The position numbers and the translations under genes are program-made. Positions 11,809-12,415 of a stretch of 12,415 bases of DNA are shown in pieces. The notes under the pieces were generated by a model. That model did not search any database. It saw only the letters and a program-made list of their open reading frames with translations, and was not told the origin of the DNA. Source of the stretch: JBEIFW01 sp044370695 (GTDB taxonomy: Bacteria > Actinomycetota > Acidimicrobiia > Acidimicrobiales > Ilumatobacteraceae); contig JBILVB010000115.1 in NCBI GenBank assembly GCA_044370695.1, positions 1-12,415 on the forward strand, given 5' to 3'. Position 1 is the stretch's first letter; every line of letters starts with the position of its first letter.

Positions 11809-12415
11809 TCAGTGCCCTTCGGCTCGGCCGAGCAGGGTCCGGCCGAGCCGGTCGTACACCACGTTCGACGCCACCTGGTGTTGCACCGAGCCGTGCGCGT
11901 CCCGGAAGCAGCGCTGCAGCACGTTGTGGGAGAACAGTGCCCCGGCCCCCGCGAAGTGGAACAGGTGGCTCACGGCGTTGGCGGCGTGCTCGGTGCACCA
12001 GGCGAGCACGGCGGCGATCTCCTGCTGCTCGCCGCCGGTGAGCACCCGTCCGGAGCGTAGGACGGTGTCGGCCTCGCGGAACGTGTCCGCACCGAAGGCG
12101 CGGGCGGCCCGCACGGCGAGCTGACCCTTGCCCAGCTCGTACTGGAACGCCCCGCGATCCGCGAGCCGACCGTCGGCGCTGCGAGCCTTCCCGCAGGCGT
12201 AGCGGGCGAGCTCGTCGAAGAACCGCTGGCAGACCCCGATCGTGAAGCCGAGGTTCTCCGGAGCGACGTAGGCCTGATAGCCGAGCAGGTACATCGGGCC
12301 GCCCCGACGCACCCCGGCGGTGGGGTCGATCACGAGTGCGTCGGGGACGAACACGTCGTCGAGCGTGACGCTGATGCTGCCCGTGCCCTTGAGCGCCATG
12401 ACGTCCCAGTCGCCC
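11809..12415 (-). CDS. Acyl-CoA dehydrogenase-fold flavin monooxygenase (HsaA/HpaB type), 5' end outside window
   Basis: Carboxy-terminal 201 residues of a protein with the acyl-CoA dehydrogenase fold; the frame is open past the right edge, so the amino-terminal half is missing. The visible part begins with GDWDVMALKGTGSISVTLDD and VFVPD, the beta-domain signature, then the helical domain. The end of the protein has RDAHGSVQHQVASNVVYDRLGRTLLG, the 'RD...QH...G-R-x-LLG' pattern of the Acyl-CoA_dh_2 branch (HsaA, HpaB and related reduced-flavin monooxygenases), rather than the true dehydrogenase pattern with its catalytic glutamate. Members hydroxylate phenols or steroid-ring intermediates using FADH2 or FMNH2 from a separate reductase. 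The internal ATG at 12399 is not the start. It is first of the minus-strand run visible here; the HemG-like gene follows after 56 bp. A genuine acyl-CoA dehydrogenase remains possible. Confidence 0.85.
   Translation of the reverse strand, partial: GDWDVMALKGTGSISVTLDDVFVPDALVIDPTAGVRRGGPMYLLGYQAYVAPENLGFTIGVCQRFFDELARYACGKARSADGRLADRGAFQYELGKGQLAVRAARAFGADTFREADTVLRSGRVLTGGEQQEIAAVLAWCTEHAANAVSHLFHFAGAGALFSHNVLQRCFRDAHGSVQHQVASNVVYDRLGRTLLGRAEGH

Noticed and set aside
9287..12124. Open frame of 945 codons on the plus strand
   Set aside because: It runs antisense to the CoA-transferase, hydratase and flavodoxin-like genes, is rich in Arg, Gly and His, and has no family pattern. Long antisense frames are expected at this GC content.
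1..12415. CRISPR array, tRNA, rRNA, intact insertion sequence or defence island
   Set aside because: No regularly spaced repeats, no tRNA-like folds, no transposase motifs and no defence gene set were seen on either strand; the single HNH gene has no methylase or partner genes.

Overview
The window is very GC-rich, with dense short-gap gene runs, purine-rich ribosome binding sites, TAnnnT-type promoters placed next to start codons, a DUF222/HNH (13E12-type) gene, and a wealth of acyl-CoA, P450 and PhyH genes. This points to an actinobacterium. A lineage such as Acidimicrobiia fits well, but that is an inference from style and gene content, not from a marker gene.

Layout. (1) 1-1165, plus strand: the end of an arsenic operon, with a 5'-truncated aquaglyceroporin overlapping (ATGA) an arsenate reductase; together they would reduce arsenate and let arsenite leave through the channel. 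(2) 3824-1144, minus strand: a run of four genes, read as cytochrome P450, small ABM-like protein, DUF2277 protein and PH-like coiled-coil protein. Its last gene overlaps arsC tail to tail. A perfect 16-bp palindrome lies just upstream of the P450. (3) 3900-6506, plus strand: a decayed fragment of a DUF222/HNH gene, a secreted lipoprotein gene with a degenerate M23-like fold, then an intact DUF222/HNH nuclease gene. The fragment and the intact gene share about 88% identity over 130 bp in direct orientation and bracket the lipoprotein gene. The intact gene has a promoter that looks leaderless, with a LexA (SOS) box-like sequence between its -35 and -10. (4) 6507-7033: a 527-bp stretch without an intact gene. 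It holds a probable hairpin, a retained promoter, and the amino-terminal stubs of two convergent genes (sugar epimerase-like and Gfo/Idh oxidoreductase-like) that meet nose to nose at about 6764, as expected from one deletion through a convergent pair. (5) 7034-7888, plus strand: a PhyH-family Fe(II)/2-oxoglutarate dioxygenase. (6) 12415-7931, minus strand: a likely catabolic operon of HsaA/HpaB-type flavin monooxygenase (cut by the window edge), HemG-like flavodoxin, MhpD/HsaE-like hydratase and a double-length CaiB/BaiF CoA-transferase. This set suggests breakdown of an aromatic or ring-derived acid through meta-cleavage and CoA thioesters, but the ring-cleaving dioxygenase and hydrolase are not in the window.

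No rRNA, tRNA, CRISPR array, intact transposase or recognisable defence island was seen. The most notable items are the SOS-type leaderless promoter, the DUF222 remnant pair and the fused gene stubs. None amounts to a demonstrably new system from sequence alone.
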